Assembly (NCBI RefSeq): GCF_019649055.1
Contig: NW_026570741.1
Location: 1 to 12,013, forward strand
DNA: 12,013 nt
From: Paramacrobiotus metropolitanus
Lineage: Eukaryota > Tardigrada > Eutardigrada > Parachela > Macrobiotidae
Reading direction: 5' to 3'
Shown here: piece after piece, positions 1-7,475 of the stretch
How positions within the stretch are numbered: position 1 is the first letter of the stretch
Layout of the letters: the number at the start of each line of letters is the position of its first letter
Made by a program: the position numbers and the translations under genes
The notes under the pieces: model-generated
Told to the model about the DNA's origin: nothing
Database searches by the model: none
Seen by the model: only the letters and a program-made list of their open reading frames with translations

Positions 1-418
1 CCACATCGTATTTAGCAAGCCCTTTCAGGACATATCATTACCGTTCGAATCCAAGCATGGTTAGCCACAAAAATCTCGGCAGACATATCCAAGTTTTTTT
101 TGCGCACCGGACACGCGTGGTTAGACCTGGTAAGCCGGCTTCTTTCACCGTACCGGTACGTCCTCCGAGGAATCCCCTGGATCGCACTGAGCAAACCGAC
201 CTCAGTTCCCCAGCATGATAAACAGATCGTAACCACATCGGCTAACATAGCATATCGTGAACTACGTTCTGTTACCATTGGAGCCAACAGAAGCCCCAAT
301 CCGCGTTACATGGAGCCGAACGGAGGTTACATGGTACAGATCGCGCCATTAACCACGATCAGCTACGAAGATTACTCCGGCCAACCGACTCCGGAGCAGA
401 GACTGAGAGGATTACGCT

Positions 419-462
419 AGCATGGTGCGAAATACGTCACTGCGCGCGTTTCACACCATGCT
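419..462. repeat. 14-bp stem inverted repeat
   Basis: AGCATGGTGCGAAA (419-432) pairs with TTTCACACCATGCT (449-462) at 13 of 14 positions around a 16-nt loop. The only mismatch, C428 against A453, is what CpG decay would leave in one arm. It is the longest near-perfect stem in the left block. Confidence 0.7.
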
Positions 463-580
463 TGCCAAGCACCCGTGGCCCACTTTGGAACCGGGTAGCC
501 GAGCAGCCTTTCACCAGTGTAAACAGCGGATATCCCTCGGCCGAGCTGCCAACAGCACAGGACGACTCGGATTCGACTAT

Positions 581-855
581 AAGTACGTGAGCCGACCACA
601 AAGGTCGACCTTGTACTTCGCCCATGAAATGGAGACATTGCGGATATTGCTGCACTAACCGATCACAAAGGTTAGCTGTGCAAACCGACCACAAAGGACG
701 GTTGTGGAAATTCACCACACCCAGAACGGACTTGCAAGGAGGCAGATCGCCGAACCACGACTTGCTACTCTAGCCGACCACACAGATCGACTAGGTACAT
801 GGTAGCCGACCAACGAGAAGTCGACATTATGGCCGACCACACAGGTCGACCATAA
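581..855. repeat. Array of hairpins with core CCGACC-ACAMA-GGTCGA
   Basis: Six hairpin-forming units lie in about 275 bases. Unit 1, 581-618: outer AAGTAC/GTACTT, core CGACC/GGTCG, loop ACAAA. Unit 2, 655-675: CTAACC/GGTTAG. Unit 3, about 683-703: AACCGACC against GGACGGTT, loop ACAAA, one mismatch. Unit 4, about 766-797: outer CTAG/CTAG, loop ACACA. Unit 5, 798-831: CATGGT against ATTATG with two G-T pairs, core CGAC/GTCG. Unit 6, 827-855: TTATGG/CCATAA outside CGACC/GGTCG, loop ACACA, 11 pairs and one mismatch. The core is shared while the outer arms differ from unit to unit and still pair internally. A C-A mismatch just outside the core recurs in units 4, 5 and 6, with a similar internal loop in unit 1. 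Units 5 and 6 share bases 827-831. I do not recognise the family. Confidence 0.65.
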
Positions 856-1179
856 CGATCAACAGAAGTCGACCAGGAAGGATGGACGGAAGCAGACAAA
901 AGAGCCTGTTACACGGTAGTAGTATGGTAGCCCAACCGGATTCTCCGTTTGAACCCACATCTACAGGAACTCAACTAGGAACCTGTACCCGGAGTCCAAC
1001 CGAAGTCTCCCCCGGAGGATATCGGGTAAAACTAGCCGATTCACCGGTGACCACGACTACGCGCGTCTCGAACGTGCTGCCATTCCCTGAAGAGGAACAG
1101 CGACGGTTTAGCTGGCTACCGGTGTACCGACGACTCGGCCGCCGACCTGCTTCCCCATGTTTTTTATGGAACATCCTAG

Positions 1180-1229
1180 GCAGAACCGTGCTAGTGGACA
1201 CGGTCTGCAGTACTTGTAAGATACTGCAG
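1180..1229. repeat. Two adjacent hairpins sharing a CTGC segment
   Basis: GCAG (1180-1183), a bulged A, then ACCGTG (1185-1190) pair with CACGGT and CTGC (1199-1208) around an 8-nt loop. The second hairpin starts inside the first: CTGCAGTA (1205-1212) pairs perfectly with TACTGCAG (1222-1229). They overlap at 1205-1208, so as a single strand they would be alternative folds. There is no CTAG end or U-run, so no terminator or Helitron end is implied. Confidence 0.6.
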
Positions 1230-1260
1230 CCGATTCCGACGGTCGACAAATTTAAATTCT

Positions 1261-1690
1261 TTAATTCGGGATAGAAAATAAATAAGTCAATGCCCAGGCC
1301 ATCCGACTCTCAAATGAGGATGACAGTATTACACCACTTTGTAGTTTGTAGTACTTTGTACTATGCAAAGCCGAAACGTACTGCACCGCACTCACGGAAT
1401 AGTATCCCGTCCACTTGTCCCTTCCCTGACCGAGACGCACAGGTTCCGCTAAATGTCGCGGCTCGCGAGAAATATGATCGCCGAGTAGCAATATTAGACA
1501 ATTTGGGAACTCTTCGACCGTAGCATTGGCCATAGCCGTATCCTTTGGTCTTGGACCGATTGTCGGTCCGAATCGTCTTTAGCTACGGTTTCAAAGCTAC
1601 GGCACGGTCAATGCAGAGCTGGCATTGACCGAAGAAAAGACAATCTACGGTCATCCTCTTTCTCCCTCTACCTTCGCAGCTGAGTACAAC
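1261..1690. other. Non-genic stretch with several short hairpins
   Basis: No gene is seen. Small inverted repeats continue: TAGTAC/GTACTA at 1349-1363 inside CTTTG/CAAAG (1337-1341 and 1366-1370), the palindrome CTCGCGAG at 1462-1469, GGACCGA/TCGGTCC at 1553-1569 with a 3-nt loop, and a perfect 10-bp stem at 1605-1631. The 1290-1523 plus frame and the 1261-1533 minus frame overlap each other and show no motif. Confidence 0.5.
1605..1631. repeat. Perfect 10-bp hairpin
   Basis: CGGTCAATGC (1605-1614) and GCATTGACCG (1622-1631) pair perfectly around the 7-nt loop AGAGCTG. It is the longest uninterrupted short-loop stem near the left block. No poly-T run or CTAG follows it. Confidence 0.75.
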
Positions 1691-2560
1691 TGCCTACGGG
1701 GAGCCAAAATCAGAAATGTTCAAAAAAGTATGCAGATTTTTCTGGAATGTTTAAGAATGTGAACAGTAATTGTTTTCTATTTTTAAAATGACTTTAAAAC
1801 GAACCATCAGAAGATCATGAAATTTCCGTTTGTAGCGCATCAACTCAACTCCCTGTAAAAATCGCATCGTGCCTCGCTTCCGATCTGGCACGAATTTCAA
1901 AATTCAAAATAACCGCTTTTTATGTAATTCGACAAACTTCAACATAGATTTGCAAGATTACAGTCCGTGCTACACCTTTATTCTCCACAAGGAAAGGATT
2001 TTTATTGTTAACAATAAAAATAACTTATCCTTATCCAGCAATAAAAGACCCTGACTGGCGTAGAAGTTTCGCGTGTCTCCAATTTGGCAGTTGGCATGGT
2101 GCAGATAGATTAATGCTGTGATGAATGCATTTAATCAAGTTGGTTAGAGAAGCAAAAGGATTCGAGACTAACCAGGGCACATTTTCCGGGTGTAAATTCA
2201 AAAAAATCTCATCTCTTGTGAAAAGATAGTATGCTACCGTAGTATAGTTAAAAAAATTATTCCATCTGCCATGGTCCATGGGTGTGACCAAAACAGAATT
2301 TAACAATAAATTCTACATTATGCTGTAGCCTATAGGCAATGCGCCGCATCATACGTTGTAACGCTACTGAACAACCTATGAGGCCATTTTAAGTACTTGT
2401 CCAACAAATCAAAGTACAGAGCAGTTAAAATCCTTTTCTACTAAAAAAAGTAAGTGTAAACTGTACTGTAACAGACTCTGGCGAGGAGATCACGAGTGTG
2501 CTTTATTGACAAATAAAGTGGGAACAATGCTGCGTAATAGCAGAAAGCAAGAACATAGCA
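1691..2560. other. AT-rich DNA, no gene recognised
   Basis: This stretch is visibly more AT-rich than its neighbours and lacks the CCGACC hairpins. The open frames at 1869-2054 (plus) and 2031-2306 (minus) are under 95 codons, have no motif and overlap at their ends. I see no tRNA, long repeat or terminal structure. Confidence 0.5.
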
Positions 2561-3180
2561 CGTGTGGCTAAAAGTAGCAAGTGGATGCTAACAGGGTTCT
2601 TGAGCGTCTGATGGCGTGAAAGGAATGGTGACGGCAACCACGTGCGTGCTGCAGGCCATTCGTATCAGCTGTGTGATGATCCGCAAACTGGACTCGATCC
2701 AACGCGAGCGTATGAACGCTGAGTCGTACTGCGAGAGAGGGACGAGAGAGCAAGTACAGCTCAGTGTGTGCGCTGCGTATATCCTCTTCAGCGGATGAGT
2801 CAGTGCGGCAGCAGCACATGTACGTACAGCGAGAGAGGCGATAACGGCATGCAATGAGTGCAAGTACGTCCTGTGTGGACCATACGCACCAGGCGCAGGC
2901 TGTTGCCTCTGACATGCCTCTGGGCGGGAATCCGAGCTCCTGCGAAGGATGCTCAGACTTGGTACCGCACCAGTACCGCACAACTCTCCGGTCGGACCCA
3001 TTGTGGGGTCGCCGGTACGCGTCCTCTGGCAGCGGGAGACCGGTGTCTGATCGACCGTCCCATCTTCACTTCCGAACCCGTGAGAGAAAGCCACTCACGG
3101 CCGAGGAATCCGGAAGTCGCTCGGGCGTTTCGTTGGACCGGTGATGCATCTGTTGGATGGCTAATAGCTTCTGTTGGCAT
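2561..3180. repeat. GC-richer block related to 4298-4710
   Basis: The GC content rises again. The stretch 2911-2942 matches 4298-4329 closely: both start GACATG and carry CTCTGGG and ATCCGAGCT, with CTCTGACATG shared at the left edge. TGCCTCTGGGCGG at 2915-2927 recurs exactly at 4341-4353. CAGACTTGGT near 2957 recurs near 4696. CATCTGTTGG and CTTCTGTTGG occur at 3147-3156 and 3168-3177. CGTACTGCGAGAGAGG (2725-2740) recurs with one change at 2823-2838. The 168-codon minus frame at 2588-3094 begins with GTG, overlaps a 137-codon minus frame in another register and has no recognisable domain, so I treat it as chance openness in GC-rich repeat DNA. Confidence 0.5.
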
Positions 3181-3339
3181 CGGAGAACAATGTAAAAAGG
3201 AATGTAATGAAAGTTTATGCAGCGCGAAAGAAAGTATGAAGTAAAGTTTAATCACAATTCCGGTGAGCAAAAAGGGTTACAAAAACAGATCTGTTAAAGA
3301 GATCGAACAAGAAAAAAACAATTCCGTTTGTTAAGAAAA

Positions 3340-4650
3340 ATGATAAAATGCAAAAATCTGTCCGGGGGTCCTATTCCGGCTAGGATGACGTCCACGGGGT
3401 GCTTGAGTCTCCACGGGGTCTCCTGTCAAATCTCATCCGGTAAGGCTGGGTCCGGGGCGTCGGTTCCCGGGTTACCCGTCGTGACCGGTTACATTCACCG
3501 AGGCCGGATAAGCATTGGTAACACTTACTTCCGACTCGTATCCGTCCGTTCGGGATAGAGAGGCACTGTTGCAGGTGCAAATGCCGAGGCATCCTCTCTG
3601 AATGGGGAATAGGACCGAGGTCGGTTTGACCAAGGTCGGCCTACCGGTAAGTCGACCGGCGGCGGGGGAAGTTCGGATATGTTCCGAATTCCTAAAGTTC
3701 AGGTCGGAAAAAGCTGCGTTTAGGTCATGTACGGCAGTCCCGTTGAAAAGTGGTCGGTTGAAACCATTCAGTCTGCTACCACGAGTCTGGTTTGGAGTTA
3801 TCCGAGTCGAACTGGCTCGAAGGTCCGGTCGGAAATCATAGGTTTCTTCGATGGAAGTGTCCAGGCGACTTCCATCTGGTGTGTTCCGTTGTTATCCGAC
3901 CTGTAGTCAAGGTCGGTTATCCTATCCATCGATGGTCGACCAGGGTTAACCTGCAATAACATGCCCATGTGGGGCTAAACAAGGTCCTTCAGGTCGAATT
4001 CATCCACCGCAGACAGTTATCCGTTTTCTTTCATCATGTTGACTGAGTTGACCGACCCGTTGTTGGTCGGTTATCCAAAGTCGGCTTCCGAAGGTCGGAT
4101 GAACTGTGTGTTCATGCGCCTAAAGGCTGAATTCTTCCGTTAGGAGGTCGGTGTCCGACTTCCACATGCCTTTGCCGACTAATTGTCGCATTCTTCCGAC
4201 CTCCGTTTGGTCATTTCCGACCTCCGACTTGAGGTCGGTTATCCCTAACCGTTACGCCCGTGGGGCTAGTCGGTACTCGTTAAGTCGACTTCTCTCTGAC
4301 ATGAACTCTGGGTCGGATCCGAGCTTCTGTTAGCTGATTATGCCTCTGGGCGGCCGAGTCCCGCGCAGTTCCGATTTTCCTGGCATCTGTTGGCCGAGTG
4401 ACTGGCGCTTCGTCATGCAATTGTGCTCGCTTACAACACTAAAGGTCTTTGTGGCCCCGGTTGACAAGACAAGCTTTTTGGTTTAAAACTTCATGCACAT
4501 GCAAGTCCCTGTGGTCATCAGATCCGATTCTTCCTTTCTTTTGTCGCGAACATGAGACGCCTAGCCGCTTCTGTTGGGGATAGACAACTCACGTCCACGA
4601 GGAAATTTTCTTTGCCGCTGACGAAGGCCATGCTGCCGTTTCTGTTGCGG
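3340..4650. repeat. GC-richer block rich in GGTCGG hairpins (right block)
   Basis: No gene is recognised. GGTCGGTTATCC recurs at about 3911-3922, 4065-4076 and 4234-4245, and GTTATCC with GGTCGG or TCCGAC is scattered throughout. Two similar small structures, GCCCATGTGGGGCTA near 3963 and GCCCGTGGGGCTA near 4256, form a further diverged pair. CTTCTGTTAG (4324-4333), CATCTGTTGG (4384-4393) and CTTCTGTTGG (4568-4577) are opposite in orientation to the CCAACAGAAG copies in the left block. This, with the reverse-complement relation of the hairpin cores, suggests the two blocks are inverted paralogous arrays. The edges are approximate. Confidence 0.55.
3850..4238. repeat. Cluster of short hairpins, mostly CCGACC/GGTCGG
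   Basis: Seven small inverted repeats can be read off. GATGGAAGT/ACTTCCATC at 3850-3858 and 3868-3876 (9 bp). CCGACC/GGTCGG at 3896-3901 and 3911-3916. The palindrome CCATCGATGG at 3926-3935. ACCGACC/GGTCGGT at 4051-4057 and 4065-4071 (7 bp). ATGAAC/GTTCAT at 4099-4104 and 4110-4115. GGAGGTCGG/CCGACTTCC at 4143-4151 and 4155-4163 (9 bp with one G-T, 3-nt loop). CCGACCTC/GAGGTCGG at 4217-4224 and 4231-4238 (8 bp, 6-nt loop). Four of the seven use the same GTCGG core, but the outer pairs differ. Confidence 0.65.
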
Positions 4651-4689
4651 CCGCATGCTCCTCGTCAACGGGGTCATTGAAGGGGTGCA

Positions 4690-5200
4690 GAGTCCAGACT
4701 TGGTCCATTTTCGTTTTCCCACTTTCATCCCACCCCCACCTTTACAGTTTAATTCCCAGCCCAGCCCACCTCCGGCTACTAAAGTTTTCAGCCCATCTCA
4801 CCTTTTCGACCTCATCTTCATCCCCATTTTTTACAGGCTCAAAGCCGCTAATTGTGCAAGTTATCCGCATACGATAGAGTTGCCGAGCGAAAAAAAATTT
4901 TGGTTCTCAAGAAAATATGTTTACTTATTGATAAAATCCGCGCGGAGCGCGGAAAATTTTTTTTATTTTGGAGCTCGAACGGTGCATTTTTACATGCTCC
5001 TAGCCTGAAAAACAGATGAAAATATCGACATTTTTTATTTTCATTTGTTTTCTTGATCCCATCCCATCTTTCAACAATCCCAGCCCATCTCGCCTCATCT
5101 GCGGCGCTTTCCCACGTCATCCTCATTTTCAGCTAAAAGGTGAGATGGGCTGGGAAAAATGGGGAAAATTTTCACCTCACCCAAAAGATGGGCCAAGTCT
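4690..5200. repeat. Pyrimidine-rich repeat region with inverted CCCAGCCCATCTC copies
   Basis: The top strand is strikingly C+T-rich at 4700-4830 and 5055-5125, then switches to A+G-rich at 5136-5165. TCCCAGCCCATCTC (5078-5091) is perfectly inverted at 5142-5155 across a 50-nt spacer, and pairing continues inward for about four more positions. CAGCCCATCTCACCTTTT (4789-4806) is a perfect 18-nt inverted match to 5135-5152. The span therefore looks like a foldback or minisatellite-derived element. The 117-codon plus frame at 4655-5008 is proline-rich simply because of the repeat. The edges are approximate. Confidence 0.55.
4937..4953. repeat. GC hairpin TCCGCGC-GGA-GCGCGGA
   Basis: A perfect 7-bp stem with loop GGA stands alone in AT-rich DNA and is followed by a run of A and T. 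It resembles the GGA-loop hairpin at 9359-9375, but no CTAG lies within 15 bases, so it does not have the layout of a Helitron 3' end. Confidence 0.6.
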
Positions 5201-5209
5201 GCAAGTTAC

Positions 5210-5790
5210 CATAACAAGCTCTGTAGAATAAGGCTGGATGAGTTGATAAGAGATGGTAAACTTGGACAAATCACACACGGTTTTCTATGGCCGTCAAGAT
5301 TTGTTGCCTTGTTGGGATTCTTATTTTCAGTTACTAAACGATTCTCCCTTTAGTTCAAAACGTGATCCAGCGGAAAACGTTTGAAAAAAAAAGGCCCGAA
5401 GGTGGAACAAATACAGCGGTGGCATCCGGCGCTTTCGTGTGACTGGTGTTGCCAAACAGACAGCCGAAAAACTCTGCTTCGGCTTCAATGGGCAAAAAAA
5501 AGTGTAGCAGATTATTTAAGTCTGACTAAGTACAACATCGTGCTGAAACATCGTGAATTACCTAGCTTAAAGGTGAGACGGCTTCTTTTCAGTATTCAGC
5601 AGCGTCAAACTGCAGGCCGGATATTTGAGTGATACGAATAAATCTAGCTACTGATACGTGATAATGAGTGCTTATCTATAATAATCTCTGTGTCTCAGCC
5701 TTTATTGTCCTGTGGTTGGTACAATTGAAGATCGTCAATACATGTAGTTCACAATTTCACGAGAACAATCAAACAAAGTGCTACGTGACT
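5210..5790. other. No gene recognised; short open frames only
   Basis: The plus frames at 5159-5353, 5381-5632 and 5668-5868 are 64, 83 and 66 codons long, with no domain I recognise. The middle one begins ATG-AAA-AAA-AAA and is basic. AAGGTGAG near 5571 matches a 5' splice-donor consensus, so an exon is conceivable, but I cannot pair it with an acceptor or a neighbouring exon. Confidence 0.3.
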
Positions 5791-5792
5791 GA

Positions 5793-6292
5793 CAACAAGG
5801 CAACATTTTGGCGCCGCAAAAGGGCGTCGACCTGCACATCACAAGGGGGCCTAAAAAGAATGAAGTAGCAAAAGCTGATTGACAACCCGCCCACTCCAAA
5901 TGCCGATGGCGAATGGCACTGCACAGTCTTTGATGGAATGAGAGGCCCTCCTCGATGTGAGGCACACGGCAGCATGGATGGAGGCACCGCGTCGTGCAAA
6001 ACGCAAAAGGTGGAAAACGATGCTGTGTAATTTCTGGATGATGCCAAATCCAGGAGTCTTGGCTTACCGGATGTTGTTAACGTCCAAAGTAGAGAAAACA
6101 GCCAGATGCTTCTGCTTATGGTGGGCCAGATATCCAACGGTCGACCGTTATTCAAACAGCGAGGCGTCGTATATCCAGCAGCCTGCTCCACAAATTGCAG
6201 GGAAAAAAAGGAAGATGCAGAAGATATGCTTCCATAATGAATCTCCATTACCCGATGGGCAAGCTCTAATTAAGAGCGCCGCGTTCAAGTAA
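5793..6292 (+). pseudogene. Degenerate coding-like region, unknown protein
   Basis: I do not recognise the protein. Three consecutive plus-strand frames join into a plausible reading of about 165 codons. The first runs from 5793 (just after a TGA at 5790-5792) to a TGA at 5880-5882. The second takes over near 5878, is interrupted by TAA at 6028-6030 and ends at the double stop 6235-6240. The third takes over near 6232 and ends with TAA at 6290-6292. Within these segments many codons begin with G and the inferred peptide is hydrophilic, with runs such as DGEWHC (near 5899), FDGMRGPP (near 5929) and LPDGQALIKSAAF at the C-terminal end, unlike the neighbouring out-of-frame readings. This points to an old coding sequence with two frameshifts and a stop. 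A minus-strand frame of 155 codons (5781-6248) covers the same DNA; I judge it a shadow, but it is the main alternative. An origin in a gene or in a transposon is equally possible. Confidence 0.35.
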
Positions 6293-6382
6293 AAAAACTC
6301 ATACTTTGGCAAGGAAAAAACAGTGGGAAAAGAGCGAGAAAAGGGGTACAGAAAATTCTAGATTTATTGGCCGTTCGGTAGC

Positions 6383-6434
6383 TGTGCAGGCCAAGACTAC
6401 TGTGCAGGCCAAGACTGGTGTGCAGGCCAAGACT
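6383..6434 (+). repeat. Three 18-bp tandem repeats
   Basis: TGTGCAGGCCAAGACT occurs at 6383-6398, 6401-6416 and 6419-6434. The three copies are identical and separated by variable dinucleotides (AC, then GG), giving an exact 18-bp period. A short GCT run follows, then the 5' end of Helitron copy A. The perfect conservation suggests recent expansion. Confidence 0.9.
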
Positions 6435-6896
6435 GCTGCTGCTCTATATAATAATCGCGTAAGCCATAATCTTTGTTGAGTTCGCCAGCACGATGCGCTG
6501 AACCAAACTGCTATGACTATGTATCACTCGATAACCCTTAACGTATGGATTTGCCATCACAAATCAGTTTATACAGAAAAAGATACTTTTGAAAGAAAAC
6601 TTTCAATAACTTTAACATACAAAGTCTATGGGAAAAGCCAAGAACCCACCACTGCTAAACCGACCACATCACCACTGAGTTGGCAGCCAGCGCGCAATTT
6701 TTACAATTCCGTTGTACCTGGATGGAACTTTATGTGTCATAACAAATAATATTCCCCGCCCTAAGTTTGAAAATTTCTAATCAAAATTTAATTTTAAGAA
6801 AGAAAATAAAAATTGACAAAAATGGACGAGAAGATTCTGCGATTGTGTGACGGTGCGAGAGTCTGTCTTCAAACACCTGACCTCCGTGGACGTTTT

Positions 6897-6919
6897 ATTA
6901 TTATTATTATTATTATTAT
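6897..6919. repeat. ATT microsatellite (SINE tail)
   Basis: Nearly eight uninterrupted ATT units form the 3' tail of the minus-strand SINE. The matching position of the second SINE copy (11364-11390) holds an interrupted ATT run. Confidence 0.9.
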
Positions 6920-7040
6920 CGAACCAACAGTAGCCAAACTCCACTAGGGAGACTTTTAAGGCTATTGGAATTTATTTTTGGTATTTTGAAAATTTTATAC
7001 TTTTTTGGTTTGATTTTATGAGATAAAAGTTACTCATCTG

Positions 7041-7094
7041 GGAATCGAACCCAGGCTATACAGTTCAAAAGCCGAACGTATTACCACCAGGCTA
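7041..7094 (-). promoter_or_regulatory. Pol III internal promoter (A box and B box) of the SINE head
   Basis: On the minus strand, TAGCCTGGTGG (7094-7084) fits the A-box consensus with about one mismatch, and GGTTCGATTCC (7051-7041) is a perfect B box. The gap between them is about 32 nt, as in tRNA genes. The T arm, CTGGG-TTCGATT-CCCAG (7054-7038), is perfectly paired. The anticodon arm is imperfect and the acceptor strands do not pair, so this is a SINE head and not a working tRNA gene. Confidence 0.75.
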
Positions 7095-7286
7095 CTTCTG
7101 TGGTTATACTATAAAGTGCCTTCACGGGCGGATAAGTTTGTGTTTCCATTGCTGAAATGCTTGTATCAGATGGCGCTGGTTAAGCGCGCATCGTCCATCG
7201 ACTGAGGAGCAAAACGAACCCGGATGTAGGCTTTAATGCCGAAATCTGAACACACACCGCGCTTCCGCGCAAGCCAAAAACCAACT

Positions 7287-7321
7287 GGTCTCTGTAGGCA
7301 GCGCAGCTGCCTTACAGAGCC
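7287..7321. repeat. Strong GC hairpin, about 15 bp with a 3-nt loop
   Basis: CTCTGTAGGCAGC (7290-7302) pairs with GCTGCCTTACAGAG (7306-7319) around the loop GCA, with a single bulged T. Two further G-C pairs follow outside a bulged T at 7289. It lies between the SINE in copy A and the start of copy B. CTAG does not follow it, so it is not a standard Helitron 3' end. A fold-back transcript or a remnant inverted repeat are alternatives. Confidence 0.75.
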
Positions 7322-7475
7322 ATCAAAACGCATGAAAATGCCCAGACAGGAAAAAACCCAAAACCAACCAATGACAGAAGGGCTGAATCATAAGCCCACC
7401 CTGACACTTGCCATTTGCAAAAGCCAATTTTTTCAGTTTGCTGATTTTTCGTTTTCAGTAGAAAATAATGAGGAA

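Larger units (their letters stand above)
1..1260. repeat. GC-richer block of diverged short inverted repeats (left block)
   Basis: No gene is recognisable here. The block is visibly richer in G and C than the sequence after 1690 and is packed with small palindromes: AAGCCGGCTT at 132-141, CGTACCGGTACG at 149-160, CTCGGCCGAG at 536-545 and TCACCGGTGA at 1041-1050. GTTACATGG occurs twice, at 305-313 and 326-334. CCAACAGAAG at 284-293 and the related TCAACAGAAG at 859-868 are the reverse complement of a motif seen in the 3120-4650 region, so this block seems to be an inverted relative of that DNA. The open frame at 100-420 (106 codons) has no motif I know and overlaps minus-strand frames of similar length, so I do not call it a gene. 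The boundaries are approximate. Confidence 0.6.
6897..7103 (-). mobile_element. tRNA-derived SINE inserted in Helitron copy A
   Basis: Read on the minus strand, the element has a tRNA-like head (about 7103 to 7031), an AT-rich body containing AGTCTCCCTAGTGGAG (near 6937-6952), and a trinucleotide tail (AAT repeats, 6897-6919). That is the standard head-body-tail layout of a Pol III SINE. It sits between two parts of copy A. The flanks, GTGGACGTTTTATT before and GTGGTTATAC after, look like a worn target-site duplication, but this is not certain. The same body and tail recur at 11364-11440 without the head. Confidence 0.7.
6441..7475 (+). mobile_element. Helitron-like element, copy A (non-autonomous, SINE-interrupted, 3' end not found)
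   Basis: The start carries CTCTATATA and TATAATAATCGCGTAAGC, the same as copy B. Homology to B and D then runs for about 450 bases: TTTGAAAGAAA at 6588-6598, AACCCACCACTGCTAAAC at 6643-6660 (202 bases from the start, against 201 in B), and CACCTGACCTCC near 6875-6886. A SINE interrupts it at about 6897-7103. After the SINE, GTGGTTATA resumes the sequence that follows the same point in copies C and D (AGTGGTTTAT). No 3' hairpin plus CTAG is visible before copy B begins at 7476, so the 3' end is lost, or B landed inside A. There is no Rep or helicase open frame. The end given is simply the last base before B. Confidence 0.6.

Noticed and set aside
100-420. 106-codon plus frame in the left block
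   Set aside because: It is overlapped by minus frames of similar length and has no motif; the DNA is better explained as diverged repeats.
581-855. CRISPR array
   Set aside because: The units are not identical, spacing is irregular, the spacers are not uniform in length, and the setting looks eukaryotic.
2588-3094. Longest open frame in the window, minus strand, 168 codons
   Set aside because: It starts with GTG, overlaps another long minus frame (2568-2981), has no recognisable domain and lies in GC-rich repeat DNA where stops are rare.
4256-4270. Helitron 3' end at GCCCGTGGGGCTAGT
   Set aside because: The stem is only 4 bp, CTAG overlaps it, and no matching 5' end is seen; it fits the local diverged repeats better.
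4937-4953. Helitron 3' hairpin
   Set aside because: The stem is right, but no CTAG follows within the usual spacing on either strand.
4655-5008. Proline-rich 117-codon protein
   Set aside because: The prolines come from the CCCA-rich repeat, and the frame runs on through an AT-rich tract and a GC hairpin.
7031-7103. Functional tRNA gene on the minus strand
   Set aside because: The A and B boxes and the T arm are good, but the acceptor strands do not pair and the anticodon arm is poor; the attached body and AAT tail show a SINE.
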